Shown here piece after piece: positions 40,588 through 52,130 of a stretch of 64,000 nt of DNA. Position 1 is the first letter of the stretch; every line of letters begins with the position of its first letter. Source of the stretch: Hydractinia symbiolongicarpus (Eukaryota > Cnidaria > Hydrozoa > Anthoathecata > Hydractiniidae); the NCBI RefSeq assembly GCF_029227915.1, contig NC_079886.1, positions 4,278,001-4,342,000 of the forward strand. Direction: 5' to 3'. The position numbers were made by a program, and so were the translations under genes. Below the pieces are notes generated by a model. That model saw only the letters and a program-made list of their open reading frames with translations, was not told where the DNA came from and searched no databases.

Positions 40588-40960
40588 TTGTACTGTGACC
40601 TGACAAATGTGATGAATGAGGCAATTGGACTCCATGAAATAACATTCTTCTTAAATTGGCATGATTGCCGGTACTCAGCGATTACACTGGGCGCTGTGGT
40701 AGCGCTTCATTTAAAAATGCAGATAAATAAGTCATTTTTTACTGTGGGACCAATCCTAGCCGTTATCGCACGCTGAGAAAATAGAGACAGTTTCAAAAAC
40801 TACATTTCATTGACTTTCTAACGGTGTTAGCCTGTTTGAGTTACAACAGTTTGGTCACATTTTCGTACCAACATGTATTTATCGATATTTTTCTGATATT
40901 ACTAGGTTGCATCGCCTTTAACAGTGAAACGAGTGACTGTGGGACTTAATTGAACTGATT
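40588..40960. repeat. Representative satellite monomer (373 bp)
   Basis: One full period, chosen because the next two units (from 40,961 and 41,334) are nearly the same and make the period unambiguous. Landmarks: CAATTG at 40,622; inverted repeat GCGCTGTGGTAGCGC at 40,691-40,705; ACTGTGGGAC at 40,741-40,750 and again at 40,936-40,945; TTTCAAAAACTACATTT from 40,791; ACATGT at 40,871-40,876; TTAA at 40,946. The unit is AT-rich and contains about four TTAA sites. Its length is close to two nucleosome repeats. It resembles no gene or known transposon that I recognise. The 62-codon open frame starting here uses TTG and is judged non-coding. Confidence 0.93.
40691..40705. other. Conserved internal inverted repeat (example unit)
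   Basis: GCGCTGTGGTAGCGC has 5-bp perfect arms (GCGCT/AGCGC) around GTGGT, with a possible sixth G-T pair. It occurs at the same place in most monomers and is the most GC-rich part of the unit. In many units it reads GCGCTGTGGCAGCGC, which gives a 6-bp perfect stem and a 3-base loop. Some subtypes break the arms (GCGCAGTGGTAGCGC, GCGCTGTGGTAACGC). Whether it acts as a cruciform or RNA hairpin is unknown. Confidence 0.6.
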
Positions 40961-41275
40961 TTGTACTGTGACCTGACAAATGTGATGAATGAGGCAATTG
41001 GACTCCATGAAATAACATTCTTCTTAAATTGGCATGATTGCCGGTACTCAGCGATTACACTGGGCGCTGTGGTAGCGCTTCATTTAAAAATGCAGATAAA
41101 TAAGTCATTTTTTACTGTGGGACCAATCCTAGCCGTTATCGCACGCTGAGAAAATAGAGACAGTTTCAAAAACTACATTTCATTGACCTTCTAACGGTGT
41201 TAGCCTGTTTGAGTTACAACAGTTTGGTCACATTTTCGTACCAACATGTATTTATCGATATTTTTCTGATATTAC

Positions 41276-44259
41276 TAGGTTGCATCGCCTTTAACAGTGA
41301 AACGAGTGACTGTGGGACTTAATTGAACTGATTTTGTACTGTGACCTGACAAATGTGATGAATGAGGCAAGTGGACTCCATGAAATAACATTCTTCTTAA
41401 ATTGGCATGATTGCCGGTACTCAGCGATTACACTGGGCGCTGTGGTAGCGCTTCATTTGAAAGTGCAGATGAATAACTCATTGTTTACTGTGGGACCAAT
41501 CCTAGCCGTTATCGCACGCTGAAAAAATAGAGACAGTTTCAAAAACTACATTTCATTGACTTTCTAACGGTGTTAGCCTGTTTGAGTTACAACAGTTTGG
41601 TCACATTTTCGTACCAACATGTATTTATCGATATTTTTCTGATATTACTAGGTTGCATCGCCTTTAACAGTGAAACGAGTGACTGTGGGACTTAATTTAA
41701 TTGATTTTGGACTGTGAGCTTACAAATGTGATGAATGAGACAATTGGACTCCATGAAATAACATTCTTCTTAAATTGGTATGATTGCCGGAACTCAGCGA
41801 TTAAACTGGGCGCTGTGGTAGCACTTCATTTTAAAATGTAGAAAAATAACTCATTGTTTACTGTAGGAACAATCCTAGCCGTTATCGCACGCTAAAGAAA
41901 TAGAGACAGTTTCAAAAACTAAATTTAATTGACTTTCTAACGATATCAGTCCGTTTGAGTTACAACGGTTGGGTCACATTTTCGTACCAACATGTATTTA
42001 GCGCCATTTTTCTGATATTATTAGGTTACATCGCTTTTAACAGTGAAACGATTGACTGTGGGACTTAATTGAACTGATTTTGGACTGTGACCTGACAAAT
42101 GTGATGAATGAGACAATTGGACTCCATGAAATAACATTCTTCTTAATTTGGCATGATTGCCGGTACTCAGCGATTACACTGGGCGCTGTGGTAGCGCTTC
42201 ATTTAAAAATGTGGATATATTAGTCATTTTTTACTGTGGGACCAATCTTAGCCGTTATCGCACGCTGAAGAAATTGAGACAGTTTCAAAAACTACATTTC
42301 ATTGACTTTCTAACGGTATCAGTCGGTTTCTGTTACAACGGTTGCGTCACATATTGGTACCAACATGTGTTTAGCGATATTTTTCTGATATTACTAGGTT
42401 GTATCGCTTTTAACAGTGAAACGATTGACTGTGGGACTTAATTGAACTGATTTTGGACTTTAACTTTATAAGGATGATAATTGAGACCATTGGACTCCAA
42501 GAAATAACAATGTTCTGAATTTGACATGATTGCTAGAACTCAGAGATTACACTGGGCGCTGTGGCAGCGCTTCATTTAAAACTGCAGATAAATAAGGCTT
42601 TTTTTACTGTAGGACCAATCCTAGCCGTTACCAGACGCTGAGGAAATAGACACAGTTTCAAAAACTACATTTCATTGACTTTCTAACGGTATCAGTCCGT
42701 TTCAGTTACAACGGTTGCGTCACATATTCGTGCCAACATGTATTTAGCGATATTTTTCTGATATTACTAGGTTTCATCGCTTTTAACAGTGAAACGATTG
42801 ACTGTGGGACATACCTGAACTAATTTTGGACTTTAACTTTATAAATGTTATAATTGAGACAATTGGACTACATGCAATAACATTCTTCTTAAATTGGCAT
42901 GATTGACGGAACTCAGTGATTTCACTGGGCGCTGTGGTAGCGCGTCATTTAAAAATGTAGATATATAAGTCATTTTTTACTGTGGAACCAATCCTAGCCG
43001 TTATCGCACGCTAAAGAAATAGAGAAAGTTTCAAAAACTACATTTAATTGACTTTCTAACGATATCAGTCCGTTTGAGTTACAACGGTTGGGTCACATTT
43101 TCGTACCAACATGTATTTAGCGACATTTTTCTGATATTATTAGGTTACATCGCTTTTAACAGTGAAACGATTGACTGTGGGACTTAATTGAACTGATTTT
43201 GGACTGTGACCTGACAAATGTGATGAATGAGACAATTGGACTCCATGAAATAACATTCTTCTTAATTTGGCAGGATTGCCGGTACTCAGCGATTACACTG
43301 GGCGCTGTGGTAGCGCTTCATTTAAAAATGTGGATATATTAGTCATTTTTTACTGTAGGACCAATCTTAGCCGTTATCGCACGCTGAAGAAATTGAGACA
43401 GTTTCAAAAACTACATTTCAATGACTTTCTAACCGTATCAGTCCGTTTCTGTTACAACGGTTGCGTCACATATTCGTACCAACATGTGTTTAGCGATATT
43501 TTTCTGATATTACTAGGTTGTATCGCTTTTAACAGTGAAATGATTGACTGTGGGACTTAATTGAACTGATTTTGGACTTTAACTTTATAAGGGTGATAAT
43601 TGAGACCATTGGACTCCAAGAAATAACAATGTTCTGAATTTGAAATGATTGCTAGAACTCAGCGATTACACTGGGCGCTGTGGCAGCGCTTCATTTAAAA
43701 ATGCAGATAAATAAGGCATTTTTTACTGTAGGACCAATCCTAGCCGTTACCAGACGCTGAGGAAATAGAGACAGTTTCAAAAACTACATTTCATTGACTT
43801 TCTAACGGTATCAAACCGTTTCAGTTACAACGGTTGCGTCACATATTCGTGCCAACATGTATTTAGCGATATTTTTCTGATATTACTAGGTTTCATCGCT
43901 TTTAACAGTGAAACGATTGACTGTGGGACATACCTGAACTAATTTTGGACTTTAACTTTATAAATGTGATAATTGAGACAATTGGACTACATGCAATAAC
44001 ATTCTTCTTAAATTGGCATGATTGACGGAACTCAGTGATTTCACTGGGCGCTGTGGTAACGCGTCATTTAAAAATGTAGATATATAAGTCATTTTTTCCT
44101 GTGGGACCAATCCTAGCAGTTATTGCACGCTGAAGAAATTGAGAAAGTTTCAAAAACTACATTTCATTGACGTTCTAACGGTATCAGTCCGTTTCAGTTA
44201 CAACGGTTGCGTCACATATTCGTGCCAACATGTATTTAGCGATATTTTTCTGATATTAC
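41276..44259. repeat. 8-monomer unit (2,984 bp), full copy
   Basis: Its first 789 bp (41,276-42,064) recur at 44,260-45,048 (shift 2,984 bp). Its last 1,450 bp (42,810-44,259) recur at 45,048-46,497 (shift 2,238 bp). The middle 746 bp, two monomers, has no counterpart. Markers are GGCAAGTGGACTCC (41,363 and 44,347), AAATGTTATAATTGAG (42,843 and 45,081), AATGACTTTCTAACCG (43,421 and 45,659) and TTTTTTCCTGTGGG (44,094 and 46,332). Confidence 0.86.
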
Positions 44260-46497
44260 TAGGTTGCATCGCCTTTAACAGTGAAACGAGTGACTGTGGG
44301 ACTTAATTGAACTGATTTTGTACTGTGACCTGACAAATGTGATGAATGAGGCAAGTGGACTCCATGAAATAACATTCTTCTTAAATTGGCATGATTGCCG
44401 GTACTCAGCGATTACACTGGGCGCTGTGGTAGCGCTTCATTTGAAAGTGCAGATGAATAACTCATTGTTTACTGTGGGACCAATCCTAGCCGTTATCGCA
44501 CGCTGAAAAAATAGAGACAGTTTCAAAAACTACATTTCATTGACTTTCTAACGGTGTTAGCCTGTTTGAGTTACAACAGTTTGGTCACATTTTCGTACCA
44601 ACATGTATTTATCGATATTTTTCTGATATTACTAGGTTGCATCGCCTTTAACAGTGAAACGAGTGACTGTGGGACTTAATTTAATTGATTTTGGACTGTG
44701 AGCTTACAAATGTGATGAATGAGACAATTGGACTCCATGAAATAACATTCTTCTTAAATTGGTATGATTGCCGGAACTCAGCGATTAAACTGGGCGCTGT
44801 GGTAGCACTTCATTTTAAAATGTAGAAAAATAACTCATTGTTTACTGTAGGAACAATCCTAGCCGTTATCGCACGCTAAAGAAATAGAGACAGTTTCAAA
44901 AACTAAATTTAATTGACTTTCTAACGATATCAGTCCGTTTGAGTTACAACGGTTGGGTCACATTTTCGTACCAACATGTATTTAGCGCCATTTTTCTGAT
45001 ATTATTAGGTTACATCGCTTTTAACAGTGAAACGATTGACTGTGGGACATACCTGAACTAATTTTGGACTTTAACTTTATAAATGTTATAATTGAGACAA
45101 TTGGACTACATGCAATAACATTCTTCTTAAATTGGCATGATTGACGGAACTCAGTGATTTCACTGGGCGCTGTGGTAGCGCGTCATTTAAAAATGTAGAT
45201 ATATAAGTCATTTTTTACTGTGGAACCAATCCTAGCCGTTATCGCACGCTAAAGAAATAGAGAAAGTTTCAAAAACTACATTTAATTGACTTTCTAACGA
45301 TATCAGTCCGTTTGAGTTACAACGGTTGGGTCACATTTTCGTACCAACATGTATTTAGCGACATTTTTCTGATATTATTAGGTTACATCGCTTTTAACAG
45401 TGAAACGATTGACTGTGGGACTTAATTGAACTGATTTTGGACTGTGACCTGACAAATGTGATGAATGAGACAATTGGACTCCATGAAATAACATTCTTCT
45501 TAATTTGGCAGGATTGCCGGTACTCAGCGATTACACTGGGCGCTGTGGTAGCGCTTCATTTAAAAATGTGGATATATTAGTCATTTTTTACTGTAGGACC
45601 AATCTTAGCCGTTATCGCACGCTGAAGAAATTGAGACAGTTTCAAAAACTACATTTCAATGACTTTCTAACCGTATCAGTCCGTTTCTGTTACAACGGTT
45701 GCGTCACATATTCGTACCAACATGTGTTTAGCGATATTTTTCTGATATTACTAGGTTGTATCGCTTTTAACAGTGAAATGATTGACTGTGGGACTTAATT
45801 GAACTGATTTTGGACTTTAACTTTATAAGGGTGATAATTGAGACCATTGGACTCCAAGAAATAACAATGTTCTGAATTTGAAATGATTGCTAGAACTCAG
45901 CGATTACACTGGGCGCTGTGGCAGCGCTTCATTTAAAAATGCAGATAAATAAGGCATTTTTTACTGTAGGACCAATCCTAGCCGTTACCAGACGCTGAGG
46001 AAATAGAGACAGTTTCAAAAACTACATTTCATTGACTTTCTAACGGTATCAAACCGTTTCAGTTACAACGGTTGCGTCACATATTCGTGCCAACATGTAT
46101 TTAGCGATATTTTTCTGATATTACTAGGTTTCATCGCTTTTAACAGTGAAACGATTGACTGTGGGACATACCTGAACTAATTTTGGACTTTAACTTTATA
46201 AATGTGATAATTGAGACAATTGGACTACATGCAATAACATTCTTCTTAAATTGGCATGATTGACGGAACTCAGTGATTTCACTGGGCGCTGTGGTAACGC
46301 GTCATTTAAAAATGTAGATATATAAGTCATTTTTTCCTGTGGGACCAATCCTAGCAGTTATTGCACGCTGAAGAAATTGAGAAAGTTTCAAAAACTACAT
46401 TTCATTGACGTTCTAACGGTATCAGTCCGTTTCAGTTACAACGGTTGCGTCACATATTCGTGCCAACATGTATTTAGCGATATTTTTCTGATATTAC
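44260..46497. repeat. 8-monomer unit copy missing two monomers (2,238 bp)
   Basis: Partner of 41,276-44,259, shorter by exactly two monomers (746 bp). The internal join lies near 45,048, where TTTTAACAGTGAAACGATTG is common to both sides, so an unequal exchange between homologous monomer sites leaves no scar. The copies otherwise appear almost identical, which indicates a recent event or an assembly duplicate. Confidence 0.86.
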
Positions 46498-47330
46498 TAG
46501 GTTTCATCGCTTTTAACAGTGAAACGATTGACTGTGGGACATACCTGAACTAATTTTGGACTTTAACTTTATAAATGTGATAATTAAGACAATTGGACTA
46601 CATGCTATAACATTCTTCTTAAATTGGCATGATTGACGGAACTCAGTGATTTCACTGGGCGCTGTGGTAGCGCGTCATTTAAAAATGTAGATATATAAGT
46701 CATTTTTTACTGCGGAACCAATCCTAGCCGTTATCGCACGCTAAAGAAATAGAGACAGTTTCAAAAACTACATTTAATTGACTTTCTAACAATATCAGTC
46801 CGTTTGAGTTCCAACGGTTGGGTCACATTTTCGTACCAACATGTATTTAGCGACATTTTTCTGATATTATTAGGTTACATCGCTTTTACCAGTGAAACGA
46901 TTGACTGTGGGACTTAGTTGAACTGATTTTGGACTGTGACCTGACAAATGTGATGAATGAGACAATTGGACTCCATGAAATAACATTCTTCTTAATTTGG
47001 CAGGATTGCCGGTACTCAGCGATTACACTGGGCGCTGTGGTAGCGCTTCATTTAAAAATGTGGATATATTAGTCATTTTTTACTGTAGGACCAATCTTAG
47101 CCGTTATCGCACGCTGAAGAAATTGAGACAGTTTCAAAAACTACATTTCATTGACTTTCTAACGGTATCAGTCCGTTTCTGTTACAACGGTTGCGTCACA
47201 TATTCGTACCAACATGTGTTTAGCGATATTTTTCTGATATTACTAGGTTGTATCGCTTTTAACAGTGAAACGATTGACTGTGGGACTTAATTGAACTGAT
47301 TTTGGACTTTAACTTTATAAGGGTGATAAT
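46498..47330. repeat. Satellite units resembling 38.7 kb and 32.4-33.1 kb
   Basis: About two monomers that resemble 32,355-33,180 and share CTACATGCTATAAC, TTTGAGTTCCAACGG and GGCAGGATTGCCGG with it. Private changes here are AATTAAGACAATTGG, TTTACTGCGGAACC and TTTTACCAGTGAAACG. Confidence 0.7.
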
Positions 47331-49120
47331 TGAGACCTTTGGACTCCAAGAAATAACAATGTTCTGAATTTGAAATGATTGCTAGAACTCAGCGATTACA
47401 CTGGGCGCTGTCGCAGCGCTTCATTTAAAAATGCAGATAAATAAGGCAGTTTTTACTGTAGGACCAATCCTAGCCGTTACCAGACGCTGAGGAAATAGAG
47501 ACAGTTTCAAAAACTACATTTCATTGACTTTCTAACGGTATCAGTCCGTTTCAGTTACAACGGTTGCGTCACATATTCGTGCCAACATGTATTTAGCGAT
47601 TTTTTTCTGATATTACTAGGTTTCATCGCTTTTAACAGTGAAACGATTGACTGTGGGACATACCTGAACTAATTTTGGACTTTAACTTTAAAAATGTGAT
47701 ACTTGAGACAATTGGACTACATGCAATAACATTTTTCTTAAATTGGCATGATTGACGGAACTCAGTGATTTCACTGGGCGCTGTGGTAACGCGTCATTTA
47801 AAAATGTAGATATATAAGTCATTTTTTACTGTGGGACCAATCCTAGCCGTTATCGCACGCTAAAGAAATAGAGACAGTTTCAAAAATACATTTAATTGAT
47901 TTTCTAACGATATCAGTCCGTTTGAGTTACAACGGTTGGGTCACATTTTCGTACCAACGTGTATTTAGCGATATTTTTCTGATATTATTAGGTTACATCG
48001 CTTTTAACAGTGAAACGATTGACTGTGGGACTTAATTGAACTGATTTTGGACTGTGACCTGACAAATGTGATGAATGAGACAATTGGACTCCATGAAATA
48101 ACATTCTTCTTAATTTGGCATGATTGCCGGTACTCAGCGATTACACTGGGCGCTGTGGTAGCGCTTCATTTAAAAATGTGGATATATTAGTCATATTTTA
48201 CTGTAGGACCAATCTTAGCCGTTATCGCACGCTGAAGAAATTGAGACAGTTTCAAAAACTAGATTTCATTGACTTTCTAACGGTATCTGTCCGTTTCTGT
48301 TACAACGGTTGCGTCACATATTCGTACCAACATGTGTTTAGCGATATTCTTCTGATATTACTAGGTTGTATCGCTTTTAACAGTGAAACGATTGACTGTG
48401 GGACTTAATTGAACTGATTTTGGACTTTAACTTTATAAGAGTGATAATTGAGACCATTGGACTCCAAGAAATAACAATCTTCTGAATTTGAAATGATTGC
48501 TAGAACTCAGCGATTACACTGGGCGCTGTGGCAGCGCTTCATTTAAAAATGCAGATAAATAAGGCATTTTTTACTGTAGGACCAATCCTAGCCGTTACCA
48601 GACGCTGAGGAAATAGAGACAGTTTCAAAAACTACATTTCATTGACTTTCTAACGGTATCAGTCCGTTTCAGTTACAACGGTTGCCTCACATATTCGTGC
48701 CAACATGTATTTAGCGATATTTTTCTGATATTACTAGGTTTCATCGCTTTTAACAGTGAAACGATTGACTGTGGGACATACCTGAACTAATTTTGATCTT
48801 TAACTTTATAAATGTGATACTTGAGACAATTGGACTACATGCAATAACATTTTTCTTAAATTGGCATGATTGACGGAACTCAGTGATTTCACTGGGCGCT
48901 GTGGTAACGCGTCATTTAAAAATGTAGATATATAAGTCATTTTTTACTGTGGGACCAATCCTAGCCGTTATCGCACGCTAAAGAAATAGAGACAGTTTCA
49001 AAAATACATTTAATTGATTTTCTAACGATATCAGTCCGTTTGAGTTACAACGGTTGGGTCACATTTTCGTACCAACGTGTATTTAGCGATATTTTTCTGA
49101 TATTACTAGGTTGCATCGCT
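47331..49120. repeat. 3-monomer HOR (about 1,118 bp), 1.6 copies
   Basis: Segment 47,331-48,000 recurs at 48,450-49,120. Shared private variants are ATGTGATACTTGAGAC, ACATTTTTCTTAAATTGG, CAAAAATACATTTAATTGAT (one base short of the usual AAAAACTAC) and CGTACCAACGTGTATTTAG (47,951 and 49,069). Confidence 0.82.
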
Positions 49121-51003
49121 TTTAACAGTGAAACAATTGACTGTGGGACTTAATTGAACTGATTTTGTACTGTGACCTGACAAATGTGATGAATGAGGCA
49201 CTTGGACTACATGCAATAACATTCTTCTTAAATTGGCATGATTGCCGGAACTCAGCGATTAAACTGGGCGCTGTGGTAGCGCTTCATTTAAAAATGAAGA
49301 TAAATAACTCATTGTTTACTGTAGGAACAATCCTAGCCGTTATCGCGCGCTAAAGAAATAGAGACAGTTTCAAAAACTACATTTAATTGACTTTCTAACG
49401 ATATCAGTCCGTTTGAGTTACAACGTTTGGGTCACATTTTCGTACCAACATGTATTTAGCGACATTTTTCTGATATTATTAGGTTACATCGCTTTTAACA
49501 GTGAAACGATTGACTGTGGGACTTAATTGAACTGATTTTGGACTGTGACCTGACAAATGTGATGAATGAGACCATTGGACTCAATGAAATAACATTCTTC
49601 TTAAATTGGCATTATTGTCGGAACTCAGCGGTTAAACTGGGCGCTGTGGTAGCGCTTCATTTAAAAATGTAGATATATAAGTCATTTTTTACTGTGGGAC
49701 CAGTCCTAGCCGGTATCGCTCGCCGAAGAAGTTGAGACATTTTCAAAAACTAAATTTCACTGACTTTCTAACGGTATCAGATCGTTTCAGTTACAACACT
49801 TGGGTCACATTTTCGTACCAACATGTATTTAGCAATATTTTTCTGATATTCCTAGGTTGCATCGCTTTTAACAGTGAAACGATTGACTGTGGGACTTAAT
49901 TGAACTGATTTTGGACTGTGACCTGACAAATGTGATGAATGAGACAATTGGACTCCATGAAATAACATTCTTCTTAATTTGGCATGATTGCCGGTACTCA
50001 GCGATTACACTGGGCGCTGTGGTAGCGCTTCATTTAAAAATGTGGATATATTAGTCATTTTTTACTGTGGGACCAATCTTAGCCGCTATCGCTCGCCGAA
50101 GAAGTTGAGACAATTTCAAAAACTAAATTTCATTGACTTTCTAACGGTATCAGTCCATTTCAGTTACAACGCTTGGGTCACATTTTCGTACCAACATGTA
50201 TTTAGCGATATTTTTCTGATATTACTAGGTTGCATCGCTTTTAACAGTGAAACAATTGACTGTGGGACTTAATTGAACTGATTTTGTACTGTGACCTGAC
50301 AAATGTGACGAATGAGGCACTTGGACTACATGCAATAACATTCTTCTTAAATTGGCATGATTGACGGAACTCAGTGATTTCACTGGGCGCTGTGCTAGCG
50401 CGTCATTTAAAAATGTAGATATATAAGTCATTTTTTACTGTGGGACCAATCCTAGCCGTTATCGCACGCTGAAGAAATTGAGACAGTTTCAAAAACTACA
50501 TTTCATTGACTTTCTAACTGTATCAGTCCGTTTCTGTTACAACGGTTGCGTCACATATTTGTACCAACATGTATTTAGCGATATTTTTCTGATATTACTA
50601 CGTTTCATCGCTTTTAACAGTGAAACGATTGACTGTGGGACTTACTTGAGCTGATTTTGGACTTTAACCTTTTAAATGTGATAATTGAAACAATTGGACT
50701 CCATGAAATAACATTCTTCTTAAATTGGCATGATTGCCGGAACTCAGCGATTAAACTGGGCGCTGTGGTAGCGCTTCATTTAAAAATGTAGATAAATAAC
50801 TCATTGTTTACCGTAGGAACAATCCTAGCCGTTCTCGCACGCTAAAGAAATAGAGACAATTTCAAAAACTAAATTTCACTGACTTTCTAACGGTATCAGA
50901 CCGTTTCAGTTACAACGCTTGTGTCACATTTTCGTACCAACATTTATTTAGCGATATTTTTCTGATATTACTAGGTTGCATCGCTTTTAACAGTGAAACA
51001 ATT
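49121..51003. repeat. Satellite block re-using 26-29 kb and 39 kb types
   Basis: Five monomers in an order related to 27.2-29.1 kb and 39.1-40.5 kb. They carry GAGGCACTTGGACTAC, TTATCGCGCGCTAAAG, CATTATTGTCGGAACTC, GGACCAGTCCTAGCC, GTGCTAGCGCGTC, ACTACGTTTCATCGC and GGACTTTAACCTTTTAAATG. The mixture indicates past exchange between segments about 10 kb and 22 kb apart. Confidence 0.72.
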
Positions 51004-52130
51004 GACTGCGGGACTTAATTGAACTGATTTTGTACTGTGACCTGACAAATGTGATGAATGAGGCAATTGGACTCCATGAAATAACATTCTTCTTAAATTG
51101 GCATGATTGCCGGTACTCAGCGATTACACTGGGCGCTGTGGTAGCGCTTCATTTAAAAATGCAGATAAATGAGTCATTTTTTACTGTGGGACCAATCCTA
51201 GCCGTTATCGCACGCTGAGAAAATAGAGACAGTTTCAAAAACTACATTTCATTGACTTTCTAACGGTGTTAGCCTGTTTGAGTTACAACAGTTTGGTCAC
51301 ATTTTCGTACCAACATGTATTTATCGATATTTTTCTGATATTACTAGGTTGCATCGCCTTTAACAGTGAAACGAGTGACTGTGGGACTTAATTGAACTGA
51401 TTTTGTACTGTGACCTGACAAATGTGATGAATGAGGCAATTGGACTCCATGAAATAACATTCTTCTTAAATTGGCATGATTGCCGGTACTCAGCGATTAC
51501 ACTGGGCGCTGTGGTAGCGCTTCATTTAAAAATGCAGATAAATAAGTCATTTTTTACTGTGGGACCAATCCTAGCCGTTATCGCACGCTGAGAAAATAGA
51601 GACAGTTTCAAAAACTACATTTCATTGACCTTCTAACGGTGTTAGCCTGTTTGAGTTACAACAGTTTGGTCACATTTTCGTACCAACATGTATTTATCGA
51701 TATTTTTCTGATATTACTAGGTTGCATCGCCTTTAACAGTGAAACGAGTGACTGTGGGACTTAATTGAACTGATTTTGTACTGTGACCTGACAAATGTGA
51801 TGAATGAGGCAATTGGACTCCATGAAATAACATTCTTCTTAAATTGGCATGATTGCCGGTACTCAGCGATTACACTGGGCGCTGTGGTAGCGCTTCATTT
51901 AAAAGTGCAGATAAATAACTCATTGTTTACTGTGGGACCAATCCTAGCCGTTATCGCACGCTGAAAAAATAGAGACAGTTTCAAAAACTACATTTCATTG
52001 ACTTTCTAACGGTGTTAGCCTGTTTGAGTTACAACAGTTTGGTCACATTTTCGTACCAACATGTATTTATCGATATTTTTCTGATATTACTAGGTTGCAT
52101 CGCCTTTAACAGTGAAACGAGTGACTGTGG
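51004..52130. repeat. Second copy of the monomer triplet
   Basis: Three units starting at 51,030, 51,403 and 51,776 repeat the triplet of 40,588-41,690 at a constant shift of 10,442 bp (28 monomers). They include the flanking GACTGCGGGACTT and the CATTGACCTTCTAACGG change in the second unit. Differences include GATAAATGAGTC at 51,166 and an unmutated GGCAATTGGAC in the third unit, so the copies have begun to diverge or were converted differently. Confidence 0.83.

Larger units (their letters stand above)
40588..41690. repeat. Run of three near-identical monomers
   Basis: Three adjacent units starting at 40,588, 40,961 and 41,334 belong to the same subtype (TTGTACTGTGACCTGAC head, GGTGTTAGCCTGTTTGAG tail, ATTTATCGATATT). 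The third has extra changes (GGCAAGTGGACTCC, TTTGAAAGTGCAGATGAATAAC). This is simple monomer-level amplification. The same triplet recurs 10,442 bp (28 monomers) downstream. Confidence 0.88.

Noticed and set aside
40588-40960. CENP-B box in the monomer
   Set aside because: No match to the TTCG....A..CGGG core was seen on either strand of the representative unit. Other monomers were not all scanned.
40588-40960. tRNA- or SINE-derived origin (pol III A and B boxes)
   Set aside because: TGGCATGATTG and GGTTGCGTCAC only loosely resemble the A and B boxes, their order and spacing are not convincing, and there is no poly-A or SINE-like tail.
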